Shown: positions 47,111-60,082 of the stretch, one piece after another
Layout: each line of letters begins with the position of its first letter
Position numbering within the stretch: position 1 is the stretch's first letter
From: Diplocarpon mali
Lineage: Eukaryota; Ascomycota; Leotiomycetes; Helotiales; Drepanopezizaceae
Direction: 5' to 3'
Assembly: GCA_024741835.1 (NCBI GenBank)
Contig: JAENRP010000018.1
Location: 1-64,000, forward strand
DNA length: 64,000 bases
Made by a program: the position numbers and the translations under genes
Notes under the pieces: generated by a model
Database searches by the model: none
What the model saw: only the letters and a program-made list of their open reading frames with translations
What the model was told of the DNA's origin: nothing

Positions 47111-47770
47111 AGGTGTTTCTAGCTAGCCTAGTTAACGTTATAGGTTGGTCGTCTATTAGCTATTAGGCGAGGGCAGCCTGCATAGGGTCCTCCTTTATTA
47201 GGAAGGCTATAGTATTATCAATACCGATTATAGAATCGTCTAGTATATTAAGGGAGTCGGTGGGCGCAATAGCAGGCGTAGTAGTCTTATCATTAAAGGG
47301 AAAGGGGTTGTTCGTTCGTTCGCTTATAATAATAGTTGGCTAAGTAGTTCAGTTCGATAATGTAATATATAGCAGTAAGGCGGTAGGTCAAAAGAGCGAG
47401 TTAATTAATTTATAAAAGCAAAGCAAAGGTAGTAGGAAGGAGAAGTATTTATAAAGGAATAGATCTAGGCAGAAGTACTAGCGTGGAATTAAGAACAAAG
47501 GAATAGAATAGTAAAGAATAGCAAGTAGTAAGGCGGTGAATCATAAGAATAGTTCAAAAGGAGGGTAGTCTTTATTATGCGTTTTAAATAGGTACGTTAG
47601 CGTCTAGCGCTTTATTCCTAGTCTCTATTAAGGTTAAGTCGTTATAAGTGTATCTACTATTATTACTAGCGCGTTTAATAATAACCTTCGTTCTCAAGGG
47701 CATCATCCAACAGGTGGTCTAGGTCGAGTTCGTCTTTAGAGGCGGCTTCTAACTAGGTCTACAATCTCAC

Positions 47771-47941
47771 TAAGGGCCTAGGGGCGTCGGGGTAGTCGGA
47801 GTGGAACTTCTTAAGTAGTATAGCTGCGTTCTTAAAGTTGCTAGCAGGGTACTATTAATCATCGGGATCTTATTTTACCTAACTGACTTTATAATAGAGT
47901 TGCTTTTGCTATATATTAGACGCTAAGATTTGATCGACTTC
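47771..47941 (-). pseudogene. Chromodomain relic of element 1 Pol
   Basis: Reads EVDQILASNI, LYYKVS, DPDD, YPASNFKNAAILLKKFHSDYP with TAG in place of tryptophans. This is the order of a chromodomain at the end of a chromoviral integrase, which normally targets integration to heterochromatin. Confidence 0.8.
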
Positions 47942-48599
47942 TTATTTCAAATAGGTATTAATAATAATAGGTTCCGCTAGTAAGTTGATTTGCCTAGGTA
48001 GGGGGTTATTAGTAGCTTTCCTTAGTCTATTAGTATAGAAGACGTTGTATATTCAATAGGATAGGGGTAGGTCCACCTTATAAGAGTGGTAGATTAGACT
48101 AATGATTTTAAAGGGGCCTATAATAAGGAAGTCGAGTTTGTCTAAGGGTCGGTCTATTTTCCAAGCTCTCTTTATAATATATACTAAGTCTCTTAGGCCG
48201 AAGTCGAGTTAGCGTCGCTTTTTATTTGCTTATTTGGATTGTCTCTCTTAAGCTACTAGCATAGATTCTTAGGCAAACTGGACTGCTTTATCGATTCTTC
48301 TAGCCCATACTTGCGCTTCTTCCCTATTTAGCTTCTCCTAAGCGCTTGAGTGTTTAGTAGTATAGGCGGTCCAGTCAAAATCCAAGCGGGGTTTATAGCT
48401 GTAATCGATTATAAAGGGAGAGAGGCCAATTGACTCGTTCGGGCAAGCGGCGCTGGCGGCGTCTATAGCAAGGAGTAAGTCGGCCTAGTCGTTCTAAAAG
48501 TGGTTAATAAAAGGGCATAGTCGTATATCGATTATCTAATTGATAATCTTAATCTATCCGTCCATTTAAGCGTATTTAAAGGTTGATAGCTAGAGCTTA

Positions 48600-49021
48600 A
48601 CCTGCGCTAGCGTCGATAACTCATTTATAAAGTCGGAGATGAACTAAGGTCCTCGGTCGCTAGTAATAGTAAGAGGGCTCTCTCTAAACCTTTAGATATA
48701 TCAATAAAATAGGAAGGCGGCGGTCCGCGCAGTAGCCTTCTTTATTATTAGTAGGCAAATATGCCGCTTAGAGAGTCGGTCAACTATAACGAATATAGTA
48801 TCGCAGCTATTGCTAGTTAATCCAAGAGTATAGAAGTTTATAGATAGGTCGTCCTACGTACGCAAGAGGATAGGCAATAGTTTAAAGAGTCCTAGCGTCT
48901 TATCTTAAGGTTTATATAAACGTCAGTAGTTATAATAGTTAGCAACGTACCTCTCTATATTATAGTAGTACATAGGCTACTAGTAGTAGTATTAAAGGAA
49001 TTGTATAGTCTTAATTCTATT
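48600..49021 (-). pseudogene. Integrase relic of element 1 (HHCC finger and core start)
   Basis: The end of the zinc finger reads PMYYYNIERYVANYYNY. The C-x2-C pair is now Tyr-x2-Tyr (TGT or TGC to TAT or TAC), with TAG at the family's tryptophans. The core follows with DTIFVIVDRLSK (about 48815-48770), the conserved block around the first catalytic Asp region. Confidence 0.8.
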
Positions 49022-50159
49022 AGGGTAAGCTATCGACATACTATTATAGATTTAGCAGAATAGGCGGGTGCAGAGATTATCCGATTCCTTAGGAACTACT
49101 AGCCTTCTATCGTATAGAAGTAGTCCATCCTTTAGTAGGGTCTAAGGAGTCTCTTTTCTAATAGCTTTCTCTTGCTCTAGTTGTAGCAACTCGTAGGTTC
49201 GGTTAGCGTTAAGGACTTCTTTTATAATTCGGAAATTGTCAATAGAGGAGCGTTCCTTAAGGGTTATAGGGTCGACTAGAGCTATTATAAGACGATCCTA
49301 AATAATACTAGCTAGGTTAAAAAGCTATCAGGTTCTCTCGGCTTCTCTTACGGCTTTTTAAGTAAGCGTAAGTTCATCTTTCTATAATAGTATATCAGCT
49401 ATTGTATTCTCCTTTCTAAGGCGATAGGTGATTTAGTAATTGTATCTTAAGAGTATATCTATCTATCGGATTTGTCATTTATTAAGGAGTTTTTTAGTTC
49501 TAAAGTACTCTAAAGCCTTATAATCGGTAATCACTAGGAAGCTTAACACACTTCGCAATTCTACGTCCTATTCTTTTAAAGCTAGTATAACCGCTAGCAT
49601 CTCTTTATTATAGATCTTATAGTATGATTCCGCATTCTACAATCCTTTAAAGAAGAAGGCGATAAGGTGCTATTATTCATCGTCCTTGTCTTTTTAGCTA
49701 AGTACTCTAGCTGCCGCTAGGTCTAAGCAGTCGGTCTCGATCCTTGTTAATCGGTGGTTTTTAAAATATAGCAAGGTAGGCGCATTTAATAGCCGCTTCT
49801 TCAATTGTTCAAACGCGTCTTATTATTCCTCGGTTAGGACGAACGTCGGGCTGGTCTCCTTTATCATTAGCTAATTAAGGGGGCGCGCAATTCGACCGTA
49901 GGCTTCGATAAATCTCTAATAGAAGTTGCAGAATCCTAAGAACGATTGCACTTGTTTCTTTATCAATAGGGGGGTCCATTCTTTAATAACCTTAACCTTA
50001 GCAGGGTTAACCTGCACTCCTTAGTTAGTAATAATAAACCCTAGGAATCTAGTGCTAGTGACTTCGAATTCGCACTTCTTAATATCGACCTATAAGCCAG
50101 CTTCGCATAGTCTTTCTAAGACCTATCTAACGTATTATTAGTACTCTTCCTTAGTTTTT

Positions 50160-50230
50160 AAGAAGATTAAGATATTATTAATATATATAGAACAGAAGTC
50201 GTCCAAGTATTCCATTAGGATAGTATTAAT
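50160..50230 (-). pseudogene. Reverse transcriptase catalytic region of element 1, YIDD changed to YINN
   Basis: In element sense the sequence reads MEYLDDFCSIYINNILIFLK. The YIDD box at 50185-50174 is YINN, since both Asp codons (GAT) have become AAT. This removes the metal-binding aspartates. The change is G-to-A on the sense strand, as RIP produces. Confidence 0.85.
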
Positions 50231-51769
50231 ATACCGCTAGAAGGTAGCCAAGCTATTGCATAATCTAAAGGGGAGTACTACTAGTTCGAAGGAGCTGTAC
50301 CTTATCCTAAAGGCTGCCTATGTTATAGAGTCAGGGTCTATTAGGATGCGATAGAACGCGTAATAGACGTCGAGCTTTGTAAAGAGCATCGCATTCCTAA
50401 GTCGGTCGAGGGTTTCTATAATTAAAGGGAGAGGGTACCGGTCTTTTTTAATAAGTCTATTCAACTCTTAATAGTTAATACAGAACCGCAGGCCGCCTCT
50501 AGGTTTCTTTATAAATAGGACAGGCGATAAGAAGGCAGCATTAGACAGTTATATAAATCCCTTCTTTAGATTGTCTATAAGGTATTCCTTTATCTTCTTA
50601 AGTTTAGGCTCGCTCATTTTATATAAGTGAGCGGTTTTCATTATCGGTAGTAATCCTTCGAACTCGATCTTATAATTAATTAGCCGCAATAGAAGTAGCG
50701 TATTCGCAGCGCTTTTAGAGAAGCATATAGCTAGGTCGTAGAGAAAGGGTAGTAACTTAGCGCGTAACTTATAGGCCTCCTAAGGTCCTAGAGCATTATA
50801 CTTGCTAAGCGCGTCAGGTTCTTCCTCTTCTATTATATAAATTAGGGTCCTATCTATCCCTAAGTCTAGATGGCAAACAATAGCTTTATATTAAGTTAAG
50901 ACGTAAGGGGTCCTCCTATCTCTTTTTTTAAGGAGATGATCTAGTTCTATAAGTGTAACTGACTTGATCTTGGTATTAATCTAGTAGAGGCTAACTTTAA
51001 AGGCTAGCCTTAAGATTATCGATATATCTATGCTTATCGGTTAAAGGGTATTAATATCAAGTTCCTCTCTTTATCATTCGTAATTAGTAAGGCGAGTATC
51101 GAAGTCCTATATTAGTATATCCTTAGACTTAATCAAGGGTTCTTTAAGAGCTTTCGGCGGTCTAAGGATGCTAGTCTTATTAAGCTGTCGCTAGTCTCTC
51201 TAGTCGGCGTCCTATTAATCCAATTAATAAACGTTAGGCCAATATAGCTTCTTCCTCTTACAATCGACGATTACGTCTTATTTAGCTAGCCACTTGCGAC
51301 CTAAGATCATGTTATATGAACCTAAGTTGGCGGCTAAGAAGAACTATCCTTTGAGGTCGTATTTGTCAATTGTAATATTTATTTATATAACCTGCCGAAT
51401 AGCCTCGCTCGGTTGTCCGTCAAATCCTTATAAAGGGATCGGTCTCTTAAAGTAGTAAGTTAATAGCTTTAGTTATATAATTAAAGAGGGGAGTATCTTA
51501 CGATTGATAATTCCTAAGGCGTTAGCCCCACAGTCTATTAGGGCTATTAGGTCAGTATAGCGCCCTTTCCAATAGAGTCAGCACTAGGTTACAAATTGCT
51601 AGCCTCTAATTAGCTTAGATAGGTCGACCGATTCCTAGTGTCGGTTGCGCTCTAGGAGTGATACTTGAAATCCTAGAGCGATTCGTTTCCCGATTCCTCT
51701 ATATCGTCTATTGTCTTAGCGTTATTCTCTAGTTTGTCGCGGCCTTTCTCTATTGGCATAATCTTATAT

Positions 51770-52525
51770 TATTTAAGGCAGTCTCGGCTATAGTGCCCTT
51801 TTTATCTATACTTATAGCAAGCGTCGTCAGGCTTCGGGGTTCGGTCGTAAGGGGCGCGTTTATTATCTCTAAGTACTAAAGGTCTAAGGGTAATGCTCAA
51901 TTCCTTTTAGAGATAGCTTAGGGTTCGTTTATAGCATACGGGTCCTATTTATCTAAAGGTAGAGGAGGGCCGGTTGGAAGTTTTAACCTAATACTCGTTT
52001 CGGTTAGAGCGTTATAGTAAGAGGCAGAGTTATCAATTCTCCTTATCTATAAACCATTCGGCCAAGTCTCTAGGGTAGTCGAACTTTCGATCGGAGAGTT
52101 GCTTTAGTAGGGACACTTTTACCTTATCTTAAAGCGCCTTATATTAGTCGCTAGTCGACTTCCTTAGCTTAAAAGCTAGTCTGTAGAAGTCGGCCCAAAA
52201 GGCTATAAAGGGGGTATTTCCCTATTTAAGCTTTATCCAATCATCTTTAGCTATCTATCGCTCTATCTCTTTGCTGACTCTATAGGCCCTTTATAAGATT
52301 CGGAATAGCTGCGCAGCCGTCTCGATTTATCCGACAGATCCTTTTAGAAGCCGATCTCGGATTAAGCTTCGGGCGTCCCCTATCGTCAAACTGGCGGCAT
52401 ATGCCAAGGCAACCGATTCGTCGGGGAACTCCGTATAATTAACTTTCATCTTCTGCTATATATCGAAGATCTAGTCCTCGACCTTAATATCTCCTTTGCC
52501 TAAGAAGGGGTTCGGATCTTTAATC
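51770..52525 (-). pseudogene. Gag of element 1, second part, with CCHC knuckle
   Basis: Resumes after element 2: DPNPFLGKGDIKVED, VNYTEFPDESVALAYAASL, then PFIAFWADFYRLAFKLRKST and RKFDYPRDLAEWF, a normal retroviral-type capsid region. The nucleocapsid knuckle at 51819-51778 has spacing C-x2-C-x4-H-x4-C, with its second Cys now Tyr (TAT) and a TAA inside. Confidence 0.85.
52521..52525. repeat. Target-site duplication, left copy (TAATC), element 2
   Basis: Immediately outside the left LTR of element 2; repeated at 60078-60082. It is a 5-bp piece of element 1 gag. Confidence 0.85.
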
Positions 52526-52832
52526 TATAACAATACAGAACCGCCAAAGTGCGGGATCAAGTATAGGAGCAAGAAGTGGTGCAAAAGGCGTATTCTATAG
52601 GTCTAATACGAAGGAAACGAAGAAGTTAGAGAACCCTCCTTAGGGGAGAGCCCTTCTTCCTTATATATATAGCAGCTAGAAGCTCTATTGCCTATTTATA
52701 TAATATTATGTAAGAATATCCTTTTGCACCTTTGGGGTCGATTTAAGAAAACCCTATATCGAATCGAGATTGCGAAACCTTAAAATGCTATACTCCTAGG
52801 TAATTGCACTAAGTGGAAGTGCAGCCGTTATA
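52526..52832 (-). repeat. Element 2 left LTR (3' LTR in element sense)
   Basis: 307 bases, TATAACAATACAG to GCCGTTATA. It aligns without gaps to 59771-60077; the differences I checked are transitions. Confidence 0.92.
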
Positions 52833-52835
52833 CTA

Positions 52836-52847
52836 CCTCTCCCTTTT
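52836..52847 (-). other. Element 2 polypurine tract
   Basis: CCTCTCCCTTTT on the plus strand, purine-only in element sense, three bases from the 3' LTR. It confirms the minus orientation. Confidence 0.75.
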
Positions 52848-53149
52848 GAGAACGCTTGCCTATAAGCGTTAATAGGTTGTGATGATTTTTGTATAGTAAC
52901 GTACTTAGCGCATTATTATACAAATAGTACTATTCTATATTTGGTTTAGCGCAAGTTGCGTTATACACTTAAATTTGTTTTTCCCCTTATAGGATCTTCC
53001 TTCCTTAGTATAATAACTATATATAATCGCATAAGTCCCCTACTCCTACTACTATAGCGCAGGGCTAATATATAGTAGTAGAAACAATTACTACCACTAC
53101 TACTAACTACTATAAGTAAGTTTGCCTTAGTCTAAGGTCGAATTGCGTC

Positions 53150-54061
53150 TAATATGCGTAGTGCCAATTCCCTTGCTATCAGGCGCCCTTGCGGTAGCTT
53201 ACTGCGTTTATTATTGCTAGTGCGTGCGGTACCTTATGCGCGATATTATATATAAGTGCGAGTTTGAATTAGAGCATAGTAAGAAGTGCTACTAGTGCTA
53301 GGAGCAGAAGGCGGAGTGCATCCTTATAAGTATTCCGAATTGAGTCTAAAGACTTAATTGCGCTAACACTTATTTATAGCTTCCCTCTTATATTAGTAAG
53401 GAGTTCGCGGCGCTATCTGCGGCCCTTGAGGAGTGGCGGGAGGAGGCTCCTTAGCAGTAAGAGGGGGACAATGACAATAATAATAAAGACGCGCGTGCAG
53501 TTTCGGCAGAGAACCGCAAGATGCTCTATTAAGAGGCGGTCTAGCGCGCCTGGATTCTTATTAACCTCCTGCTAGTAGCTAGCATAAAGGCTCTGACTAA
53601 TCGCTCTTAATTAGAGCGTGCTAGCCTTGCGGAGCTCCGTTCTATAGCTAAGGCTATAGTAAGCTAGCTAAAGGGGATCCGGGCGATAGTTACTATAAGT
53701 TAAACCTGAATTAGTATTAAATCGACTGCTGACTTTTTAATAGGAGCGCAGCGACCTTATCGAGTCCTGGCTAGCGAGATTAGAGCAATCCAGCCGAACT
53801 ATGCTAGGCCTCTTAAGGTCTATCGCCGCGTTAGTAGAGCGGACTGCTATAGTAGCAGAGTCTCTTATAAGGGGAGGGGGGCTTGCAGTAGCGAGGGTAG
53901 CGTCGGGCGCGGCAGCTAGTAAGGCGGCGCTAGCGGCAGCAAGAGGAGGAGGTCGGGGTCGTTTTAAGCGGGGGCGTATTCAGAAGGCGAGCTCCAGCTT
54001 TAGAATAGAGTTGGAGCTTATCTCCTTAAGCGCGGAGGAAGAGGGGTCGGAGGAGTTATAA
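53150..54061 (+). pseudogene. Antisense extra-ORF relic in element 2 with a C-x2-C-x6-C motif
   Basis: On the strand opposite to gag-pol, between the chromodomain and the 3' LTR, base composition is richer in GC and the sequence reads as protein in drifting frames. Cys codons at 53257, 53287, 53296 and 53317 sit in CEFELEHSKKCY-x-C and EQKAEC, with TAG or TGA at a few places. The C-x2-C-x6-C spacing recalls one half of a fungal Zn2Cys6 cluster. Further on come LSAALEEWREEAP, SWLARLEQSSRTMLGLLRS and a Gly/Arg-rich tail (53801-54061 is still open). I read it as an additional antisense ORF of the kind reported for some fungal gypsy elements. Its function is unknown. Confidence 0.5.
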
Positions 54062-54245
54062 GGGGAGGAGGCAGTTGGCCTAGCGTTGTTGTTTTTCTAT
54101 TTTTATTATTTTTCTCCTTTTTTTTTTTTTTATTTATATTTTTAGATTTATTTACCAACCTATTTTGCATTTGGCCTATTATCTTCTAAGTAATTGTAAT
54201 TATCTATACCACTTTCTTAAGCCTTTAGCTAAGCTTATAGGTTCT

Positions 54246-54426
54246 AAAGTGGCCCTAGCTTTATAGGATTGGCCTGATGAAAGTTGCGAATCTTATATAA
54301 GGATCTTGTAAAATTTGAGGCGCGATACCAACTCGAATCGGGGTTATAACTAGTCTATTTGACCTAGTACTTTAGCTTTCCTTAAGATAGGCGTACACTT
54401 AGTATCTTAGACACTTTATACTCTTC
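54246..54426 (-). pseudogene. Chromodomain relic of element 2 Pol
   Basis: Reads EEYKVSKILSVRLS, GKLKYQVK, TSYNPDSSWYRASNF and NFHQANPIKLGPL: the aromatic cage and C-terminal helix pattern of a chromodomain. Confidence 0.8.
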
Positions 54427-56639
54427 TTACCTAGTGATCTTTTCTATAGTAGGCCAGGGTTATTCCTAACCTAGCAAAGGGTTCTATAGATCTTTGAATA
54501 GTAGCTTTAGCGCGAAGATATTATATATTATAAAACCTATAGGCAGCTTGATCTAATATAAATTGCCTACTTTCTTAAGAACCTTAAAAGGACTATCCTA
54601 TTAATTGGCCAGTTTCCTACTAGGGCGGTAGTTCTTAAGATTTTTTATCAAAAGGTAGACTATATCTTTAGGTTTCTAATCAATTTCCCTTTGGTATTGA
54701 TTCGTAGACTTACGCATTTTCTCTTAAGCGCATTCTATATTGCCTTTCGCTACTTCTTAAGCTGCGTGCATCCTCTCTGCTATTAGCTTAGCTTCTGCCT
54801 AGTTCAATTTCTCTTATAGGCTGGACGGTTTCGAAGGGATCTAGTCCCAACTTATCTAAGGTGCAACTCTATACTTAAGCTAATATAAGGTTATACCGAT
54901 TAAAGCGTAAGGTAAAGTCAATTGCGTACGATCTATTAATAGAATTAGTTCACTTTAATTATTTTAATAGTAATTAATAAAAGGCCTTAGCTTTAAATCA
55001 ATATACTTATTTATAATCTCCGTTTGGCCGTCAGTCTCCTTATAGTACGCTATAGAGAGTTTAATCTTAATACCGATGATATAGCAGAACTCTCTTTAAA
55101 ATGAGGAGACGAATTGGGAGCCTCGGTCTAAGGTAATTGTCTCCGGAGTATGGCCGAATTGATAAATCCATTAAACGAATAGTCGGGCAGTTCCTCAAGC
55201 GTCGATATCTTTTTAATAAGGAATCGTAATAGCGCTCTTACTAAGTCGGTCTATAAAAACTAGGATTCGATTAAAGCTGTGCTTATTAAGAGGAAAATCC
55301 TTAAAATCCAAATACAAGTACTATATAGGATAGTTAGGAATAGGGAGGGGCTATAGGAGACCTTATTATTTAGTTATCTTCGAATATGAGAATTGATAAG
55401 GTTTGCAGTTTGCGACGAATCTTTTGCAATCCGAACCTATCCCGACCTAATAGTACTTAGGAGCAAGTAGCTAGTAGGTCTTTAAGCTACTAAGGTACGC
55501 GCTTAAAGGTTGGTTATAAGCTTCCTAAATTAGATAAGTATATAAGGGAGTATTGCGGCGTACGCAGAGACGCTCTTTAAAGTAAAGTAATCTGTCTTTT
55601 AAGGAGTAGTTCTTAGGGAGGTCGGCGCGAATCTCTCGAAAGGATTTACAATTGTCTTAATAAAGCTTCTCAATCAAATCAAAGGAATCCTTAGGTCGAT
55701 TTAGGGTCGAATTGGGATCATCGGTTGATATTAAGGCAAGGGTGCCTTCGGCAGATTCGGCGAGAAATTTATCAGCTAATTTGGTATTGATTTAAGGGTC
55801 CAACCGGGCTGGGGAAATCAGAACCTAGGATCGGCTATCTAGCTTCGCTTGCTTATAAACCGGCATATCCTACTCTTAGCGGCTAAGAATATCAGCCTTC
55901 CGGTTGTCTTTGCTAGGAGTGTATATAATTTGAAAATTGAAGTTAAATAGGAATTCCATCTATTAATACTATTTCGCAGTCAGAACCTTAATAGTTATAA
56001 AGTACTTAAGAGAGCGGTAATCTAAGTAAATATCAACTCGCTCCTTAAGTGATATAAGCTTAGGTCTCTATTTGTAGTAGGATTCAATGATAGTAAAGAG
56101 TTCCTTATTGTGTATTTCCTAATTAGGTTTATAGCTAGAGAGTATATATAAATAGAAGCCAATTAGGTACTATTGCTTATCGGAGTATTGCTAAGAAAGT
56201 ACTCTAGCGACGATGCTATTAGAAGCATCAGTTTCCAGCTTTGTAAGCAAGTCAGGGTTAAAATGGTAAATCTACTAAATTGAGAGCAACTGCTTACAAA
56301 GCTCTTTAAAAGCGATTTAGCACTCTTCTATCTAATTCTAAGGTACCATTGGTTAGGTCAGAACTAAGAGGGGTTTGGCGATTAGCCTGAAGTTGCAAAT
56401 AAATTATTAATAGAATCCGCAAAATCCTAGGTAGGACTTTACTTTAATAACAGTTTTCAAGTACTTCTAATTGCGCAGCAGTTCGACCTTTTCAAGGTCC
56501 GGTTTAATCCTAGTTATTATTAAAACGTATCTAAGATATCGAGTTTAAGTAATATAGAACTCGCACTTCTTAATATCTACTTGAAGGCTAGCCTTTAAGA
56601 GTCGTTTCAATACCTTTTCAATATAACCCTAGTGCTCTT

Positions 56640-56720
56640 CAATATTCTTTAAGTAAATTAAAATATCGTTTAAATACGCTATATAAAAATCATCTAAGTA
56701 ATCTAAAAGAATGTTATTTA
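56640..56720 (-). pseudogene. Reverse transcriptase catalytic region of element 2, YLDD changed to YLND
   Basis: Element-sense reading DYLDDFYIAYLNDILIYLK. The first catalytic Asp is Asn (GAC to AAC). Confidence 0.85.
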
Positions 56721-58259
56721 TATACTGCTAGTAAGTACTAGGTCTGTTATAGAGGCTGAATAGGAGAACCTTGCATTTGTAGGATCCGTACCTTATTCGA
56801 AAGGTGGTGTATTCCTCCGATTCGGGGTCCATTCGTATCCGATTGAAAGCGGCTCGAATATCTAGTTTTATAAAGATCTTAGCTTTAGATACTCGCTTTA
56901 AAAGCTCGTCTATCCTCGGAATCGGGTAAGCGTCCTTTTAAGTTAGTGCGTTTAGCTTCCAGTAGTCTATATAAAATCGGAGGCTACCGTCGGCCTTCTT
57001 TACAAATAGCACTAGCAAAGCAAAGGGGCTAGTACTTGTCTTAATAAAGCCTTTATTTAAATTCTTAAGTAAGTACTCCTTTATAACCTTAAGCTCCTTA
57101 GTAGATTGATAGTAAAGGGGCGAATAGGCGTTAAGTAGGGGCCCTTTTAGCTATATCTTATAATTATAGTACCGATAGGAAGGGAGGGTATCCGCATCCC
57201 TTTTTAAGAAAGCTTATCTTAGAGATCGGTACTATTTTAAAAGTCGATTGTTAATCAGCTTTTTAATATTAGGATTCTTAGGCTTATATCTTTCCTTTAG
57301 AATCCTATCCACTTTATAAATACTAGTTTAAAAGAACTCCGTCTCCTTATGCTTTATATTATAATAAAAGGCATTAGCACTAATTTTACAAATAGGAATT
57401 GCAGCTTTAGGGCATTTGCAAATAGGGTTAGATTATAGTCGATTTATATTAAACTGTTTTCCTAGATCTAGCTTAGTTATAGGTAGGGGCGCGGGCCTAG
57501 TGATAGCAATAGGGATCTCGCGCCTAGCTAAGACTATCAAATTAATATAAGACTATCTTCTATTAATCTATCGAGCTTCGTCTATAGCTATTTCCCGTTC
57601 TTTGCAATTGACGTCGGCTTAATAATCGGATCGGATCCGAAGTTCTTTAAAAGGGGGAAGACGGATAAGAATTTCCTTTACGAATTAAGGAAATAGGGGG
57701 TAATACGAAGGCTATACGAATCGGTTTTCCTTCGGATTAAGTTTCAATCGAAATCGGCGCATCTATTTAACTCTAATAATAGCATTGCGCTAGCCTAGGT
57801 CGAGAATAACCCAAGGGCAGTTGTAAATACGCCTTCTATTAATTGTCAAGTGAAAGCGCATATAGTGCGTAGCTTGCGCGCGAATGGTATTTTAAAATCT
57901 ATAGATAGGAATAGGGGCTGGAAGAGGAAGAATTTAAGAGCCGGTCGCTTTTAAAAGACATATAGAAAGGGAACGATTTAAAAATAGGTAACCAAAGGCT
58001 CTAGTATCTGCTAAAGCTAATAATAATACTTTAAGTCTATTTATACTAATAGTATAAGAGGTTAGGAATTGCTTCCCTCCTATTAAAGAGTTAAGATCTA
58101 GCTTTAATAAGTCGCACTTTCGCAGGCCTAAGTAAAAGTCTTTTCCTAGGCCTCTTTGTTTTCCTAATCTTCTTCCGTTTCAACCCTATTCTTAGTTAAG
58201 TCTAAAGTTAGATCAGCTTCCTTTATATCTTTTAAAGCATTAATCTTACTTGCAAAAGG

Positions 58260-58301
58260 GCACTCGGTCTTATAGTAACTAGTTTTGCCATAGGTCTAGC
58301 A
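58260..58301 (-). pseudogene. Gag CCHC knuckle relic of element 2
   Basis: Fourteen codons with knuckle spacing: first and last Cys kept, second Cys now Tyr, His now Tyr, and a TAG after the first Cys. All are single transitions from a C-x2-C-x4-H-x4-C motif. Confidence 0.75.
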
Positions 58302-59770
58302 GGTGGCTTGCTTAAGGGATAAAGCAAGAGAACTAGCCTTAGCTGGCGTATTTTAGCGAAAAGGGGTAGTCGGCTTTAGGGCTAGTATCCTAGAGACTTA
58401 GGTGGTACTTCCGGCGCTCAGACTGCGAGCGGTCTTATTAAGGAGCGAACCGGATATCTTTCGGTATAATACCAGGGTCGCCTTACTTCTAATCAAAGGG
58501 TTGAGAAGTTGATTGCTTCGGCGTTTAGCATCAAAGGCGTTCAATTGGTTAATTATAATAGTATAGTCCTTCCCCTAAGAGGCCTTAGCTAAGGCGCAAG
58601 TAGCTCTAAGCTAAGGGGTAATCTTATTCTATATAAAGAAGAACTACTTAGATCTTAAGACCTCTCCTTAGATTGTAGCTAATTGGAATTGGGCTTAAAA
58701 CTAAGGGAAAGTTTCCCTGGAATAGCCGGCTTCCCTTATATAAAGGTAGTGGAAAGTAAATCGGAATAGGTCTACCTCTTAGCTAATTAAAAAGTAACTA
58801 CTTAATAGTTCTACTATTTCTTGACAGTTCCAGAAGGGGTTAGTCTCTAAAAGGTACTAGGGTTTAAGGTACGTTCGGGCTTATCCTATAGTAGATCCCT
58901 AAATAAGGGCTCAGCAAGCTCGCTTATTCGAATATAGGTCGGCGTTGACTTGCAGTCGGTCTCGGACTAAAGCTAACTATTGCTTATACATTAGGGAGGT
59001 CCTATTGTTAAGGGGGGTGATCTTTTCGATCAGCTGAATTTTTGGCTATTTCATATTCGTATCGACTTTTAGAGGAGGCTAGGTATCTTAAGGGTAGGTG
59101 GATTCTCGCTTAATAGTCTAATATACGCGCTAAGCCGTCTCTTGGCTTTGATAAGCTAGGGTCTTTAGATTAAAGATAGCTTAAGCAATCCTGCTAATCT
59201 CGCTTTGCAATTATCGATTAAATTGATCTTAGCGTTATATAGATTCCTTTAAACCTAAGACTATTCCTTATAAAACGTTTAGGTTCGAAAAGTCTCGTTT
59301 ATCTCAATTGGCTTAGCTATAGCATTATAGTCTCTTGCCCTTAGAGGCAGAGGAAGGTCCGGCCCTAGGAGCTAGGGTAGGGGTACTCCCTATAGAAGCT
59401 AGTCCTCTGAACGAACTGGGTACATTCTGTATTTGCTGACTTCCGGCTAGTAGGGAATTCATTTTACCGATTTTGGTTTTAGTAGGGATTCGGTTAAAAA
59501 GGGGTTCTATAGAAAAAGGGTTCTAGTAGCGTAGTGCTCTCTTAACTTCTGCCTATAGCACTTCTACAAAAGGAGTAGTTGAGAAAATCCGGCTAATGAA
59601 AGCGTTCCTTGATTATACTAGTTAATAAGCTATACTTAAGCTCCTAGTTTGTCTAAGAGATCTCTAGGATCCTGACTCTGTCGAAAGTCGAAACGACCGC
59701 AAATCGATTTTCAAAAGGGGTAGGATATTATTAAAAGCCGTCCCTAGCGGAGAAGAACTTCTTCGTTTAA

Positions 59771-60077
59771 TATAACGATATAAAACCGCCAAAGTGCAAG
59801 ATCAAGTATAGGAGTAAGAAGTGGTACAAAAGGCGTATTCTATAGGTCTAATATAAAGGAAACGAAGAAGTTAGAGAACCCTCCTTAGGGGAGAGCCCTT
59901 CTTCCTTATATATATAGCAGCTAGAAGCTCTATTGCCTATTTATATAATATTATATAAGAATATCCTTTTATACCTTTAGGATCGATTCGAGAAAACCCT
60001 GCATCGAATCGAGATTGCGAAACCTTAAAACGCCGTACTCCCAGGTAATTGCACTAAGTAGAGGTGCAGCCGTTACA
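59771..60077 (-). repeat. Element 2 right LTR (5' LTR in element sense)
   Basis: Partner of 52526-52832, ending GCCGTTACA, so the canonical CA end is preserved here while the left copy ends TA. Confidence 0.92.
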
Positions 60078-60082
60078 TAATC
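60078..60082. repeat. Target-site duplication, right copy (TAATC), element 2
   Basis: Identical to 52521-52525. Confidence 0.85.

Larger units (their letters stand above)
52526..60077 (-). mobile_element. Ty3/gypsy chromovirus, element 2, nested in gag of element 1
   Basis: 7,552-bp LTR retrotransposon on the minus strand with 307-bp LTRs (52526-52832 and 59771-60077), TAATC target duplication and a polypurine tract beside the left LTR. Element-sense relics from right to left are a gag with knuckle (58301-58260), reverse transcriptase (YLND at 56676-56665), integrase core (VFIDRLSKSAITIPY near 55275-55230) and a chromodomain (54426-54246). About 1.4 kb then separates the chromodomain from the left LTR and carries an antisense coding relic. 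Stops are in all frames and the element is dead. Its proteins and LTR differ from element 1, so the two are different families. Confidence 0.93.

Noticed and set aside
46789..47166. 125-codon plus-strand frame in element 1
   Set aside because: The minus strand of the same bases gives a more coherent acidic Ser/Pro sequence in the element's sense direction. The plus frame is its shadow.
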